Shown here: piece by piece, positions 1-15,800 of the stretch
Layout: each line of letters starts with the position of its first letter
Numbering within the stretch: the first letter of the stretch is position 1
Source of the DNA: Siphonodentalium dalli
Lineage: Eukaryota; Mollusca; Scaphopoda; Gadilida; Siphonodentaliidae
Reading direction: 5' to 3'
Assembly: GCA_032622095.1 (NCBI GenBank)
Contig: CP136067.1
Location: forward strand, 119,709,281-119,773,280
DNA: 64,000 nucleotides
Translations under genes and position numbers: made by a program
Notes under the pieces: generated by a model
Seen by the model: the letters and a program-made list of their open reading frames with translations, nothing else
Databases searched by the model: none
What the model was told of the DNA's origin: nothing

Positions 1-59
1 ACCTAGTAATGATACTTAAAGTCTTAGAACATATACAAATTCCAGTGTTCCCCACAATA

Positions 60-540
60 TTTATAGATTCAGTAACTCAGATTAAAAATAATTAGACAAA
101 CCTGGTTTTCGAAATCAATCAAGATATTGTTGTGAAAGATCCATAAACCCAATATGAATGGAATCTGTTGACGTTTGTTCGAGTTATCATGGTAACGAAC
201 ACACATGTAACATTTCCTAAAAATAGACAAACTGAGGGCTGTAACGCAGGTAGAAAGGATCAGATAAATCTGGTTTTTGAACACATTCGAGATATTTTTG
301 TAGAAGATCCATATACCAAACATGAATGAAATTGGTTGATGTTTGTTCAAGTTATAGCACTAACAGACATACAATTCCTAAAATTGCTAAAAATAGATGT
401 AACTCAGGTAAAATAAAATCGAACAAAGCAGATTTTCAAACTCGATTAGGATATTCTTGTGAAATTGGTGGACATTGTTCAAGTTATAACGCCAATGGAC
501 ATCAAATTTCTATAAATAGAAACGAGTGGCATAACTAGAG
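60..540. repeat. Diverged tandem repeat, about three ~165-bp units
   Basis: Three related blocks share the pattern GATATT-TTGTG-AAGATCC followed by GTTTGTTCAAGTTAT-like text, near 120, 290 and 450. No coding exon of the adjacent gene is visible in 1-715, so this is intron 5' of the first recognised PTPN23 exon. The short ORFs here have no recognisable motif. Confidence 0.5.
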
Positions 541-715
541 CCATATTTAAAGTGCAACCCTTGTTTTACTTTATACTGTTTTTCAGACAATAAATGTCCA
601 TTTTACGATTATAGCATATGCTAGCAAAAGAATGTGATGCGTACAAATTATGTAGTGAGATAGTAATAAAGTTAACTGACATAACTGTTTTATATGTTAT
701 TTGATTCCACTACAG

Positions 716-842
716 GGAGGATATTTACAGTGGGAGAGAGGTTTCCCAGGCTGATATCAGCTTTGAGCAAGCGTCTATATTATACAATGTTGGAGCTCTT
801 CATTCCGTACTCGGAGCAATGGATACAAGACAGACTGCTGAG
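716..842 (+). CDS. PTPN23: PTPN23 exon A, BRO1 domain
   Basis: The acceptor is CTACAG at 710-715 and the donor AG|GTAATT at 843. The first base completes a codon begun upstream; the exon then reads EDIYSGREV...SFEQASILYNVGALHS and ends in phase 0. The motif YNVGALHSVLGAMD is the conserved BRO1 helix seen in HD-PTP near human residue 100. Confidence 0.93.
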
Positions 843-3800
843 GTAATTGTTCTCAAATATGTTATCATTTTCAGGAGGTACTGATATGTGTCTTTGTTTG
901 CTAATCCAGACATTGTCAAAGGACCTTTTAAACAATACATGTAACTGGCTACGGCTATCAGCAATGCTGAAGCCATTTGCTGAAGCAAACTGGGCCAAGG
1001 CAAAGGGTTGCCATAGCGGATTGCCGAAGCCAAACAATCTGAATTAAGTGGGCTGTCTTAAAGGTGGTATATCATGTGAATTTAATTTTACAGAAGACCA
1101 AAACACTAATAATCTCTAAAAAATAATATTGGTTTCTAATTATATTGTACCTGCTGATGATTTACAAGTATCATGTACAGTAATGCCCTAAATAATCAAC
1201 TCCTTAACCACAGCAGAATTATGGGTAATTTTTCAGGATTTAGTCGGGAATATGGCTTGTTGCCATTCATCGGAAAGCTCTCACTGAGAGCTTTCCGATG
1301 AATGGCAACAAACCATATTTCCGACTAAATACTGAAAAGTTACCCATAATTCTGCTGTGGATAAGGAGTCGATTAATTAGGGCATTACTGTATTACAGTT
1401 AAGATATTTATCATCATAAGTTGAACAATGGACCACAAAGTTGCTGAGGGCTCTTATTTGAATCAGTTTTCATGCTATTATTTTGGGAGAAACAGTCCAC
1501 TGTTTGTAAGATCTCGGTTCAGGTGATATCTGTCCTTACAACTGGCAATCTGAAATACATGTATGTTTATAGCTGTCCTTATTAACTCAAATTCTGGAAG
1601 AATATCATATTTAATTTTACTATGTTTTTTCAGGGTATGAAGGTATCTTGTACACATTTCCAGTGTGCAGCCTGGGCATTTGAACATCTCCGGGATCAGT
1701 TTGCCTGCTCATCGATGAGCTCAGATATGTCACACGAGATTCTCAACTATTGCGCTACACTCATGCTGGTAGGTATTGACAAATATCAATAATTTGAAGT
1801 TTTGGAAGATATGGATCAGTTTGCATATGTGACCCGCCATATCAAAACCAGTCGTAAGTCGGGATTTTTTTACCCTGTGCCAATGCATTCTCTTATATAT
1901 GAGTCGACCATAGGTCGCCTCGCATATATAAGAGAATGCATTGGCCTAACAATTTTTTACAATTTTAATAATTATACGCCCTTTTTGAAAAAAGGTCGTA
2001 TTATGTTATCAGTCTGTCCATCCGTCCGTCCATCTGTCCGTCGAGCCGTCCGTCTGTCGTGCCGTCTGTCTGTCCGTCCGTCCGTTAACATTTTTGGTTT
2101 CCGATCGATAACTCCAGTTTGGATTATTTGGTCTGAACCAAAGTTGGTATGTGTATTTCCCAGCTAAAGATACAGGCCAAGTTCGAATATGGGTTCCGTC
2201 CAATTATTTTTACATGAGTTACGGCCCTTTTTCGACTTAGAATTTGACCGTCTGTTAACATTTTTGGTTTCCGACCGATAATTACTCCAGTTTGGATTAT
2301 TTGATCTGAACCAAAGTTGGTATGTGTATTTCCCTGCTAAAGATACAGGCCGAGTTCGAATATGGGTTCCGTCCAATTATTTTTACATGAGTTACGGCCC
2401 TTTTTCAACTTAGAATTTGACCAATTTCATAACATTTTGGTTTTCGACCGATAACTCCATGCAGTTTTGATTATTTGAGCTGAAACAAAGCTGGTATGTG
2501 TATTTCCCAGCTAAAACTACAGGCCAAGTTTGAATATAGGTTCTGTCTAATTATTTTTACATGAGTTATGGCCATTTTTCGACTTATAATTTGACCACAT
2601 TTTGGCATTGAAATTAGGGGTATATCAGATTTTCTTCAAATGTAAGCTCAAAGTATTATCTTATTTTGTGATAGTACAATTCGAAATGGCTAAAGGGCGT
2701 ATTTTTCCACGCCCTAGCGATGCTCTTGTTTTTTCTTGTATTCTTTAACAATTTTATAATTTCACCCATACAGAGCCCCAGACAAACATGAGCAGACGAC
2801 ATTCTTCTATATGCTTCTATATATGTGTGGGGCTCCCTGCAGGGTAATGGATGTTTTTTATTTTATGTCCTAAAAATTGTAAGAAACATTTATTTAAAAA
2901 AAATGATGAAAAATTGTTAGGCCAATGCATTCTCTTATATATGCGAGGCGACCTATGGTCGACTCGCATATATAAGAGAATGCATTGGCACAGGGTAAAA
3001 AAAATCCCGACTTACGACTGGTTTTGATATGGCGGGTCACATATAGCCACATATTACAGGGTTCGCACAGAAATGAATAGTCCTTGAATTTTGGATATTG
3101 GAATGAATGGTCCTTCAATCTGATTTGAACCTTGAATAGTACTTGAATTCAACTAACAGTTCTTGAATAGTCTTTGAATATTGAGAATGTACAGAACCGT
3201 GCCCGTATTTCCTCCCCTAGTCCTGTAAAATCTTTGTACATATTGTTAACTATCAGATCGGTACAGGTAAGTAAAGTGGCAAACAACAGTTATGCTTCAT
3301 TTCATCCAACATTCCGACCTTTGACTATATGTTCCATAACAGGATAGTTCCACTTCCGTGTTTTTTATTAGGCCGATAAAACGCAATTAGGAGAATCCTG
3401 TAAAGAAAAGTATCCCACTTTTCAAGTTCGGTAACTCTTAACATAGTAAATACTCCCATCGGTGGATGTGGCGCTATATTCTTCTCGAAGTTTTCTCGGC
3501 GGTAATTGTAAGATTGGTTTACGATTGTATATCTCATATTTTTGGTCTATATCTGTCACATTTTGTAATTTTGACTGTTCTTCCCTCGCTAAGATCCACG
3601 GAAACAGTCAAACGATACTCGATTGAAATCGGTAATCTCCACTGGCTGAAATCCCAGATACAGGAATAACTCTAAATGCACACAACGCATCACAATTACT
3701 TTTACCTAAATATTTTAAACGTAGGCCCATATATGATCATCTTTAACATCTTACCAATAAAATCTAGCTTTTAAATATTTATTTTAACTTGTATAAATGT

Positions 3801-6800
3801 GAAAAAAGAGGGATATCCTGAACAGAATAGAAAAGAACACATCGTTAGAATAACATTGCGTTAGTCTCTGGGGTAAATCAGTCAGAATTTACTGATGAAC
3901 ACCACGACATACTAAAACTATTTTAGAGTAGGGTTCATAAAATCTGTGATCTCGCGAGGTATTTGAGTTTGATGTTGTAGCGTAACTTCCATTCATATAT
4001 AGTTCGAACTGTGCATAGTTTGTATTTTCGTGACTTTAATTAATTAAAAGTGTATTCTTTAATTAAATTCATAAATATTTTAATTTGAAACCAAAATTAA
4101 ATACTAGCCTACAACTTATAGTTAGACTAGACTCCTGGTTCAACTCAAGATGTGACGATATATTGCGCTTTTAAATATTAATTTATCGAATGTCGATTTA
4201 TTTTAGCCTTTTTACATATATGATGCAGAAACTAGAATCATCGTGTTCTTATTCTAATAATATTAACGCAATGGTATTCTAACGAAACCTAACGTTATGT
4301 TCTTTTCTGTTCTGTTCAGGATATCCCTCATTAACTCATTTAACACATTGATACAAGTTCAAATAAATATTTAAAACCTAGTATTTATTGGTAAGATGAT
4401 CATATATACGGTTAAAATATTTAGGTAAAAGTTGTGTGCATTGTGTGAATTTAGAGTTATGCCTCCTGTATCTGGGATCTTAGCCAGTAATTTAACGATC
4501 CCTATGGAGTACCGTTCGACTGTTTCTGGGGGTGATTTTAGCGAGGGAAGAACAGTAAAAATCACAAAATGTGAACTATATGGACCAAGAACAATTTTTG
4601 CTCAACATTTTTAGTACAATATGCCAACCATGCTAATAATAATCTTTGCGATCTGTGGTATATCTGCTATTGAATGGGTGTTTCAATGTGGTCCTGTGGT
4701 GTACTTGGCACGAATGCAGGGTAAAAACTTACCCCCCCCCAAAAGATATTTAGTCGGATCCTTTAATATGTCATGTCATATTGTTTGCTTGTTTAAAAGC
4801 GATATGAAAACATATTGTGTATGCCGAGTAGGTCTATTTTCAGAATTGACTCAATTACATTCTTGAATTTTGGAGGGTCGTCCTAAAACGGGGTCAACTT
4901 AATTTAGAGAGCTTTTCATTTTTATCGAAATTTGCAATCAAAATTTTAAATTGATCCCATGGAGATTCATGTATTTTTGATAATGTCACCATTTTTACAC
5001 ATGAGTATAATTGAATTTGACATTTCTTAAACATACAATACTAGCAGGTGAACCGACTTCGTCCGGGCTTTGACCTTGAATTGACCATTTTGAAGGTCAA
5101 GGTCAGGTCGGAGTCACGATTTGACCCGTCCAAAACACTCCCCGGACAAAATTACCCATAGGTATCAAATTTCGTCGAAATCCATCCAGCAGTTTTCCCG
5201 GCCATAGCTAACAGACAAACAAACAGACAGAAGTCCCAAAATATATATTAGATCATTTGTGGGTACTCGTTTCAAGGTGAAGGTCACCTCGGGCGGAAAA
5301 ACTGACCCGATGAAAATCTCCCCCATTCCCAGGAACCCCTAAGTACGAACACAGAATCACACAACACGCTCTTGTCTGTACACATACACGCTCTTTATCA
5401 ACGACACTGCAGATACGAACGCTCTTTAACTATCACGCGATTAACACATGAACTACCCATTGCGGTGGCGGGGGATTGGAGAATGAGTGCTCTGACGTTC
5501 TCAGAAGCGGTGGGATGACATTCCATGTGGGATTTTACCCTTAGATAGGAAGTTTGGGCTCAATCCGTCCGGCAGTTTTCCCGGCCATAGCTAACAGACA
5601 GACAAAAGTCCCAAAATATATAGTAGACTAGCCGATGAGCCCGACATTGTCCGGGCTATTCAAAAACCAAATTTCAAGTCGATAGCTCCACCCGTTTCCG
5701 AAATCTGGTCTGCGCATGCACGAAGCTTGCGTCGCACGGGCTCGGCGACCCGATAAAATTTGTATCCGGGGCAAGATACATTCACATAGCAAATTTCAAG
5801 TCGATAGCTCCACCCGTTTCCGAGATCTCGTCTGCGCATGCGTGAAGCTGGTGTAGCACGGGCTCGGCGACCCGATAAAATTCGCATCCGGGGCAAGATA
5901 CATTCACATAGCAAATTTCAAGTCGATAGCTCCAACCGTTTCCGAGATCATGTCTGCGCATGCGCGAAGCGGGCGCAGCACGGGCTCGCCAATACAGATT
6001 CTAAACATGCAAATTATATGACTGGCAATTTATTATTCGCGCTATATCGAATCGATTTGTGAGCACCGAACTGAAATATATTAGCGCAAAACGGCGTAAA
6101 AACAGATTTGACCTCGGCACGTGAAAAGTTTATCTCGGATCTGAAATCTGATGAGCTCATATTGATCAAACTACACACACGTACCAAGTTTCGTCCCGAT
6201 CGGTCGAGAATCTTCCGAGATCTGGTCTGCGCATGCGCGAAGCTGGTGTCGCACGGGCTCGGCGACCCGATAAAATTCGTATCTGGGGCAAGATACATTC
6301 ACATAGCAAATTTCAAGTCGATAGCTCCACCCGTTTCCGAGATCTCGTCTGCGCATGCGCGAAGCGGGCGCCGCACAGGCTCGCCAATATGACAACGTCC
6401 ACCGCCTGGTCAAACTACACACACGTACCAAGTTTCGTCCCGATCGGTCGAGAATCGTAGATTTGTATAAATGACAAACATACAAACAGAGGTCTTCAAA
6501 ATATATATGAGACTAGCCGATGAGCCCGACGTTGTCCGGGCTATTCAAAAACCAAATTTCAAGTCGATAGCTCCACCCATTTCCGAGATCTGGTCTGCGC
6601 ATGCACGAAGCTGGCGTCGCATGGGCTCGGCGACCCGATAAAATTTGTATCCGGGGCAAGATACATTCACATAGCAAATTTCAAGTCGATAGCTCGGGCT
6701 CGCCAATACGACAACGACCACCGCCTGGTCAAACTACACACACGTACCAAGTTTCGTCCCGATCGGTCGAGAATCGTAGATTTGTATTAATGACAAACAG

Positions 6801-9800
6801 ACAGACAGACAGAGGTCTTCAAAATATATATGAGATGTAAAAAAAAACAAAAAAACCATTCTGTTAGCTGATTAAACATATTGGACTCTAAATTGCATGC
6901 TATAAAACATAAATAAGGAACTTAATTGGTAGCTGGTGTTACTGAATGCTCCACCGTTAAGATGAAAATTGTTATTTGTTAAGTAAGAGTTTTCTATTTC
7001 ATAATTTGTTATTAACCGACCTCCATTCTTTACCAATTCAAATCTAGTGTTCTTATGCCATTGCATTTGTTTAAAAACAATAATAATGTTCAATGAATGT
7101 TTTAAGATAGTTAGAATTGTGTTCTGAAGGAACCTGTCAATTACTTATTGAAATGTCATTTTAAAATTTTAGGCACAGGCACAGGAATGCATCCTTGAGA
7201 AGTCGATGGCAGACAGTCGCAAGAGTTCCATTACAGCCAAGGTTTCGGCACAGATTGTCGAGTTTTACAGATCAACACTTAATCACCTAGATAAATGTAA
7301 CAGTGAGAAAATAATCGGATCCAGTCGATACAAGGTAAAGTCAAAGTCAAAAATACCACAATAATAATTTCTAGATTACCAGACTTCAAAATATCTTGAG
7401 CAGCTCCACATCACAAGTAAACCTCTTTCTGAGGCAGATATTTAACTCAAGACATTTATTCTGAATTTTCTAATTACTTTCATCTGTTATGTTAGTGGAG
7501 CGGTCATAAAATATCTTAGATTAATTGGTTGGGCTATTATGTCACACATAGATAATAATTAATATTACCAACTCTTTCATTAAAGGGGCAGGGTATTTTG
7601 TCAGAAATAGTACATGTACCAAAAAACAAACTTGTATTCATAAATAATTTTTTATGTTTTTGCATACATCCATTCGCCTATCATTTGGTATATAAAGTCA
7701 GTCCCATATAATCTTTCCGAGGCTTTATCATCCCAATTTTAACTAATGTTCGGACGTGTCAGGCTGTTCCTTTAATATTTGGCCTACTGCAAATGGCTCT
7801 AATTTCATTGGTATCCATTTTTCATGGTTCAGCAATTATAACTTTTTCATGGGTTTCGTAAATTCGTGGGTCTGCCACTATAAGTGCAGACACCTTATAG
7901 GCTAATGGGAATTGAGCAGGCATAATTAATTATCGCGGGATCAGGCTTTTGTTCTCATCGTGGACTCATAGAAAGTAACACCATGATATTACATAAGCTC
8001 TTATATTAAAGCTGGATGAAAATACATGTATGCATTCCTAAAAACATGCAATGAGTATGGGACATATTTACCATGTTCAAGCTGTTGTTGTTTTAATTAT
8101 ACCCCCCGCAACGAAGTTAGGGGGGGTATACTGGAGTCAGCTTGTCCGTCCGTCGTCCGTCCGTCCGTCGTCCGTCCGTGGACACAAATTTGTCCGGAGT
8201 TTTTCTCAGTCATTTTTTGATCAATTTCCGTGAAACTTGGCACAGACATCAACCACCATGGGAACCTGTGCACCTGCGATTATGACGTCTGTCGGACTTT
8301 TTTTGGTGGAGTTATCCCCCCTTTTTCGACTTAGAATTTTTTTGCAACATGTATACGTTTGTCCGAGCTTTTATTCCTACATTTTTCAGTCAATTTTTTA
8401 AAAACGTGGCACAGATATTTAGTACCATGGGAACTTGTGCACCTGCGAATATGACGTCTGTCTGACATTTTTTGGTGGAGTTATCCCCCTTTTTCGACTT
8501 AGAAACTTTCTTTGCAACATGCATAATTTTGTCCGAGCTTTTATTCCTACATTTTTCTGTCAATGTTTTTTAATCTTGGCACTGATATTTAATACCATGG
8601 GAACCTGTGCACCTGCGATTATGACGTCTGTCCGACATTTTTTGTGTGGAGTTATTCCCCTTTTTCGACTTAGAAATATTTTTGCAACATACATAATTTT
8701 GTCCAAGCTTTTATTCCTACATTTTTCGGTCAATAGGTTTAAGATTAGGGTTATGGTTGTACACCTGCAATGGGAACTGTTATTTTATTATTTTAACTAA
8801 ATGTTTACTGACATGTGAAACGTCTTAGTATTTTTAAAACGGGGGTATCCGTAGTCCCATTGGGACAGTCACACCTCTAGTTTGAATTAACATATTGCCC
8901 GTAAGTTGGTTTAGTGAACATTTTAATTAGAATTTGTCTACATTGGAACATGTTTCGAGGGGGATCTTAAATTCATGATTGTGCACAAGCACAAAAACCA
9001 CGAAAATTGGACCACCACGAAAAAATCACTTTTTTCAGTATTTAGTTGTTGTTTTTTTTTATCCAATCCAATTATCATTCTTATTCATTTCAGGACTGGA
9101 AGAAGCGATTGGAGTTGAAAACTCTATATTACCAATGTATAACATATTACTATATGGGAAATCATTCTGAAGACCAACAGAAGTTTGGAGAGAGACTTGC
9201 ATATTTTACAGAGTCTAATACCAAACTGCAGGAATGCACCAAGATGGCAAAGGTGAATTTAAATGGAATAGCATTCTGTGAATTGAAATAAATATTAAAT
9301 AAAACTTGTTTTTCCCATGCATAGTGTTAAGCATTTGTCACATAAGTTATATTTGTAAAATTCTCTGACAATCTTACTGTGACGTACAAAGTCATTTCGT
9401 TATAACCTGACTATAAAGATGGTGAACTGAATTCACCCCAGTAATTGGATACAGTGCTGTGATTAGACACCGGTTGTTTTGTCATTTATAAGAGAATATT
9501 TGTAACCAGCTGCTAATAGACTCTGCATTGAGATAGCGATTAGGAGGCTCATTTTGAGCTTGATACTAAAACTCTACATTTTAAGCTAGCTAGTGATTTA
9601 TCTGACATTTTGAGTTATGTGCTGATAGATGGAGGCAACATACAGTAGATTTGTTTTTTACACAGTACTTAACATATTATTTTTGGCTGATTTACAATTT
9701 GATCTTTGAAGGCCCTGAAGTTAATGGTTTGTTTTACTTTTAACAGAATGATGTTGATGATATTCAAGAAACTTTGAGGTTCACCAATGATGTTGTTGGA

Positions 9801-12800
9801 GGAAAGTAAGTGACATTGTAATATACATTTTGCACTCTTGCATCTTGCTAACAAATATTTAAAAGATTTTGGGGGAAAAGTGGAACATATCAATGAAAAT
9901 TAATGCTATATTCCTTATTGAAATATCACCTGGAAATAAAAAATCATGTAGTTTGATAGTTTCCTGATTAGAGGTAAAACAGGTCTGTATGGACATGGTG
10001 CATCACAAATTCATAGAGAATAACTACAGTTTTTGTTTGAATACCGAAATATCTCATGAGTTGTCTGGAAAGTTATATCAAATTTTCACGAGCCGCTACA
10101 AGCCGTGAGTGAAAATTTGATATTTCTTTCCTGACATTCATGAGATGTTTCAGGTATTCAAAAAAAAAAAGGTAGGTATTCTTTTTATTATATGCGGCTA
10201 TTTAGGCTCAAAGTTGCTAAGTTAAGACTCAATTAATTAAATCATTAATTGTACTTAATTAAAGAGCACACGTGTCAGTGTTTACAAACAGGAAAGAGTC
10301 ATTGAAATTGACACTCTGTGACATACACTTATTAATTGATCATGCATGCCATCTAAATTTGTTTCTTTTGATTGGCTTGTGGACAGAGTGCACGCAATGA
10401 TCACTCGAGCGAATTTGGCAGCGCATGTTAGTTTCAAGCCCTGCAGTGAAATATTGAAACCTACAGTCAAATAACAACACACGATTTCACTGTAGCTCCG
10501 AAGAGATAGATACGGTGATTTCTGTTTTGGGAATGTTCAGCTGTTTTATTGGCAAGCATATAATAACAGTCCATATTAATATAATGGCAAGAAAGTATTA
10601 AAAAAAGCTGATATTTCACACACACACATGAATCTCAGTGACTGCTTTGTTAAATAAAACATGCTATTTTTTCACATTATTTCCAGACTTCAGTCAGCCA
10701 AAAAAGATAATGATTTTGTTTATCATGAAAAGGTTCCTGCGATGGAGACCCTTCCTGAAGTCAAAGGTAATAACAGCAACCTGTTCTGTATCTTCAGTTG
10801 TTTGTGGTTTCAGAATTGAGGTAGTTTCATTATTGATCTCTTAGCTCTTTCAGTGCCAGGGGCCGATCTCATCGGCCCTAATTTACGGTCTGTAGAGTGC
10901 CAGGGCCGATAAAATCTTGCACTGAAAGAGTTAAAGAATATAAGAAAAAATTATTAAAATTGTAAAAAATTGTAAAAAAATAATAACAAATGAAGAAAAT
11001 TTGTTAGGCCAATGCATTCTCTTATATATGTGAGGCGACCTATGGTCGACTCGCATATATAAAAGAATGCATTGGCACAGGGTATATGGGTTTATACAAA
11101 AATCGGACTTGGCACTGAAAGGGTTAACAGGCCTGCAGATTTCAAAATTATGTGTAACCTATATTTTGCTTGCCTGGTTTGCGCTAAGGTAGCCTATAGG
11201 TTACCAGAAGGATTACACAAATTGTTATAATCAATAAAACTGGTATCACATATATATTAATTTAATTACTAGTACTAATGGTCAACATATTGAACTAATC
11301 AAATCAATTATAACAAAACTTTTGCAGTTTGGATTGGAAGCAAACGTGATTGTACAGAAACTATATGTGACAAGTGGAAAATAAAATGGAACCCAGAAAA
11401 CTTTCGGCTTCTAGGGATTAACTTTAACTTACTCAATGATGACTTATTTAATGCAAATTATGATAAAGTGATGAATGATATAGATAAAATTATAAATTCC
11501 TGGTCATGCAGAAATTTGACCCCACTTGGACGGATAATTGTTGTGAAATCTCTTATTTTATCCAAGTTGTCATTTCTTTTTCAAACCTTACCTAACCCCA
11601 GTGTAGACTACATTAAAGAATTAACAAAGAAAATCTACAAATTTATTTGGCAGAAAAAGCCTGACAAAATTTCACGAAGACATCTACAACAAACCTACTC
11701 ATTCGGAGGTTGCAAAATGGTTGATATAGAACAATTCATGAATTCAATGAAAGCAATCTGGATGAAAAAACTTATTTTCCAAAATGGCAAATGGCAAAAT
11801 CTATTAAAATGTTGTTTTAATAATCTTTCAGAAAACTGGTTTCTAGCAAGCCCTACAGCATTAACTAGACAAAGCAAAATCATATCTTGTAAATTTTGGG
11901 CCCATGTTATTGAAGCATGGGCAAAATTCTACAAGGCTATAATCCCTGAAACTCTTGACCATATAAACAGTAATAAATTGACGGATAATCCTAACATTAC
12001 CGTCAAAGGTAAAATGTTAATGTCCCAGGTATTAGATAAAAAAGGTATTTTATTTGTTGATGATTTACTGGATAATGATGGTCATATAATGTCTCGGGAA
12101 GCGCTGGAAGTAGAATATTATATCATAGATATATCATATTATAGATTTTTTGACATATCACTCAGTTAATTCAGGTGTAAAACATTTTATAGATAAATTT
12201 GGCTTATTGTTCCATGCAAGAAAGCTTCAACACCCAATAATGCCTTTTCAGTTAAGTGTTCTTCAACAATCTTCATCAAAAAACATATATATTAAAATGT
12301 GTGGACAAGATAAAACAGTTAAACCTTTCATGAAGAAATGGGAATTGGAATTAAATGATAGGCTTACAGATGAATGGGCTAAGATTTTGATTTCTCCATT
12401 TCACTGTTGCGTGGAAACCAAATACAAATGGTTTCAATACCGAATTAACACAAGAATTCTAGGAACTAATGAACTTTTGAAAAAGATGAATATAAAAAGC
12501 TCGGATGCATGCTTTTTCTGTAGTAAAGCCAAGGAAACAATAAAACATCTCTTTTGTGACTGTCCTATAATTAATTCACTTTGGCATGAAATTCAAATGT
12601 GGGTTTTGAGACAAACTGGATACACAATAGATTTGTCACCAAAAAATTTAATTCTTGGAAACTCTGAACACTTTGACCTAGCCCAATTTCTGATAATTTT
12701 TGCTAAGTTCTATATATTCAAATCAAAAATGAGGGAAAAAATTCCTGTTTTTAATGAGTTTAAAATAGATTTAAAATTCTATTATAATGCTGAAAAAATA

Positions 12801-15800
12801 GCTTTTTTCAATCAATGTCTTTATGACAAATTTACGGATCGTTGGACTGGCTGGGAGCGCTTAGTCAAATAATAAGAGAATCAAGAGGTACTAAATTATA
12901 GTATTAGATGGATTGCCCCTCCTGTTAGCTTGGCTGAGTCTTTATGAATTGATCTTTTTGGAATAAAATAAATATAGAATGCCTAAGTTCCAGTTCTGCC
13001 TCATACAGTAAATTGTCCTTAATTAATTTATCTACATAATTCAACATAAAATGTTGGTCAATATACTGTATGGAATTTAACTGAGAGCAACAACCCCCCT
13101 GAATAAATCAGAATTCTAATCAACAATATTACAAATCTGATAAAAACGCAAAGCCAATCCTAGAGCCTTGATATAGAAAAAAAAACTGATAGTAGCTCAC
13201 CCATATTTTATTATTCTAGGCACATGACAAACAGCAATAGGAAAACCAAAATATTATCTTTTAAAATGTATTTTTCCACACTCTATCTCTTTTTTTGTTT
13301 TCCCTCTACTAAATTCTCCCCGATTTCAACTATCAAATTCTCTATAACTGACTTCACTAATTCTCCTTTTCTATTTTACATACAATATGTTTAATATATC
13401 ACCTATATATATATATTTTTGTTGACATAATAAAAATATAAAAAAAAACAAAAACATATTGAACTAATAATTTTGAATGTCGCATGTTGGGACTTGATTG
13501 AACAATAATTAAGGTGAGAATCAGTGGTTACAAGACCTGCAGAAAATTTTTGCGTGATATTTTTTTTCATGAGCGGCTTTCGCCTCAAATCTGCAGCTCT
13601 GTCTTAACATACATTAAATAATATCAAAACCCTGTTGTAGATTAATTATTGCCGCCAAAATGTCTGTCTAGCTAGCTGTCCGTCCATCATGGCATCTGCG
13701 TGCCTGTCCAAAACGTTTGTTAACCGGATGTTAACTTGAATAGTACTCGACAGAGTTTGATGAAACTTGATATATGGTCTTAATATGAGAAAGTCCCGAT
13801 CAACTTAGACATTTGATCCGATCTGACAATTTCTGGTGGTGTTATGCCCTTTTTAGTCGAGTTTTTCAAAAACTCGACTTATGGTTTGACGAGGGACGGT
13901 TGGCGGGCGGGCGGGCGGACCTAAAGAATGCCTTATAACTTTGACATTTGTGAACGGATTAAAAAACATTTTGCTGTGTGAGTTGCTCCCAATGACTATT
14001 TATTGCCTGTAGAAAATGGGTAACGTCCGAACTTTTTGACAAGAGTTATCCATCTTTGATGACTTTTTTGCAATTTTATCACCTGTTAGCGCGATAACTC
14101 AATCAAATATTAACTGATTACAACCATATTTGATATATGAGTCTCTTGCAACAATATCTCGGACGAGTTCGAAAACCAGGTTTGTCTGAATTTTTGGGCC
14201 TTGTGTGGGCCTTATTGCCAAGTTATTGGCAGAAGTTTTTTTCGACTGCCAATAAACTCGACATAGCATCTTAGATGCGTACCCCTTGTTTGACTTAGAA
14301 TTTCTCAGATTATTTTGTTGTCCGCATGATAAAAAACTAAAGTTATTATTTCCCAATAGCTTTCAAATATATATGGTATATGGATTAATCACATAATAAC
14401 ACAGGTCAAGTTCAAATTTGGGTTTGGTCCGACCATTTCTGACTGAGTTTTGCCCTTTTTTTCGACTTAGAATTTGCCGATTATTTTATGATTTGGTTCC
14501 GGTCAGACCATTTCTGGTGGAGTTATGCCCACTTTAGACTTAGAATTTGCTTATTATTTTGTGGTCCAGATGATAACACAAGTTATGATTATCCGATAGC
14601 TTTCAAATTTAGTTTGTAGTTTAATCGCATGAAAATACAGGTGACTTAGAATCTGTCAATTATTATTCTGGTATATAATCAATTGAGTTAACAACATAAA
14701 CAGTCTGTTTCATATTCATTAATATATCGGAATACCGATGTGACAAGTAACTATAAAATTGTGGGTTTCCGTTTGAAAATGTATATCATTTGCAATTTAT
14801 TTACAGGAGCATCTCTTGTGAAGGGCATTCCATTCAACCCAAATGATCCAGAAATATCCGGGCAAGACATATTCCAGAAACTTGTTCCCATGGAGGCTCA
14901 TGAAGCATCATCAGTCTATAGGTATCTGTATATAATAATAATAATAAAGACTAGGAAAAAAGTAATGGTGGGATAGGTGCAGGTGGCTGGAAATTAATAA
15001 AAAAAAATTATATTTTGAAACATCCTTAAACCTTTGAGTGCCAGGGGCCGATCTCATCGGCCTTAAACCTACAAAATAAGTCTGTTGAAGAATATAAGAA
15101 TAAATTATTAAAATTGTAAAAAAAAAAAAAAATGGTAGGCCAATGCATTCTCTTATATATGCGAGGCGACCTATGGTCGACTCGCATATATAAGAGAATG
15201 CATTGGCACAGGGTATATGGGTTGATACAAAAATCGACCTGGCACTCAAAGGGTTAAGACCATATATGGAATATATTCATTCTGAATATATCCCCCTGGC
15301 AGCGCAAATGATATAACAGGACACAATGAGCACACTACTGTATATTTTGGGAGGGATAAAGAAGCCTTTGTGGTATTTTTAATTTTTTTTTAAACGATCG
15401 TAACATCACCCAGCGATTGAACCATCTCATATACAGAAGGGTGCCGGCATCTTAAAACACTGATTTCCTGTATAAATAATGCAGATTGGCAACTGCTGAG
15501 CACAGTTTTACTACGATCGGGGATCTATAAACGTAATGTGTATATTTTTTTTACGGAGTTGATAAAATTAGTAGGGGCAGAGGTCTGGACAAGGGGTGGG
15601 CAGGTAACTAGAAACATCACTATTTTATTTTAAGCCCAATAATGGATAGTTTTTATATAGTGCTCATCACATGATTCCCTACGAACTTACTGAACATTGA
15701 CATGATTACCTCTGCAGATATTAAGCAATGCCAGATCTAATGCATGCCATCATTTTACATATCTTCACTACAGCGATGAACACACACATACATTAATATT

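Noticed and set aside
1-715. Search for earlier BRO1 exons of PTPN23
   Set aside because: No open stretch matches the expected residues before EDIYSG, and the region is occupied by a diverged tandem repeat.
5660-6840. Several 74-104 codon overlapping ORFs with CAHAQ / ARRPDK-like text
   Set aside because: They repeat with the 122-bp tandem unit on both strands and are repeat by-products.
7173-7180. Alternative exon C acceptor at the second CAG
   Set aside because: It would delete AQ of the conserved AQAQEC motif and change phase. The TTTTAG at 7172 preserves both.
11468-12872. Two ORFs of 233 and 240 codons as host genes
   Set aside because: They are two frames of one truncated LINE reverse transcriptase C-terminus ending in a zinc knuckle, separated by a frameshift.
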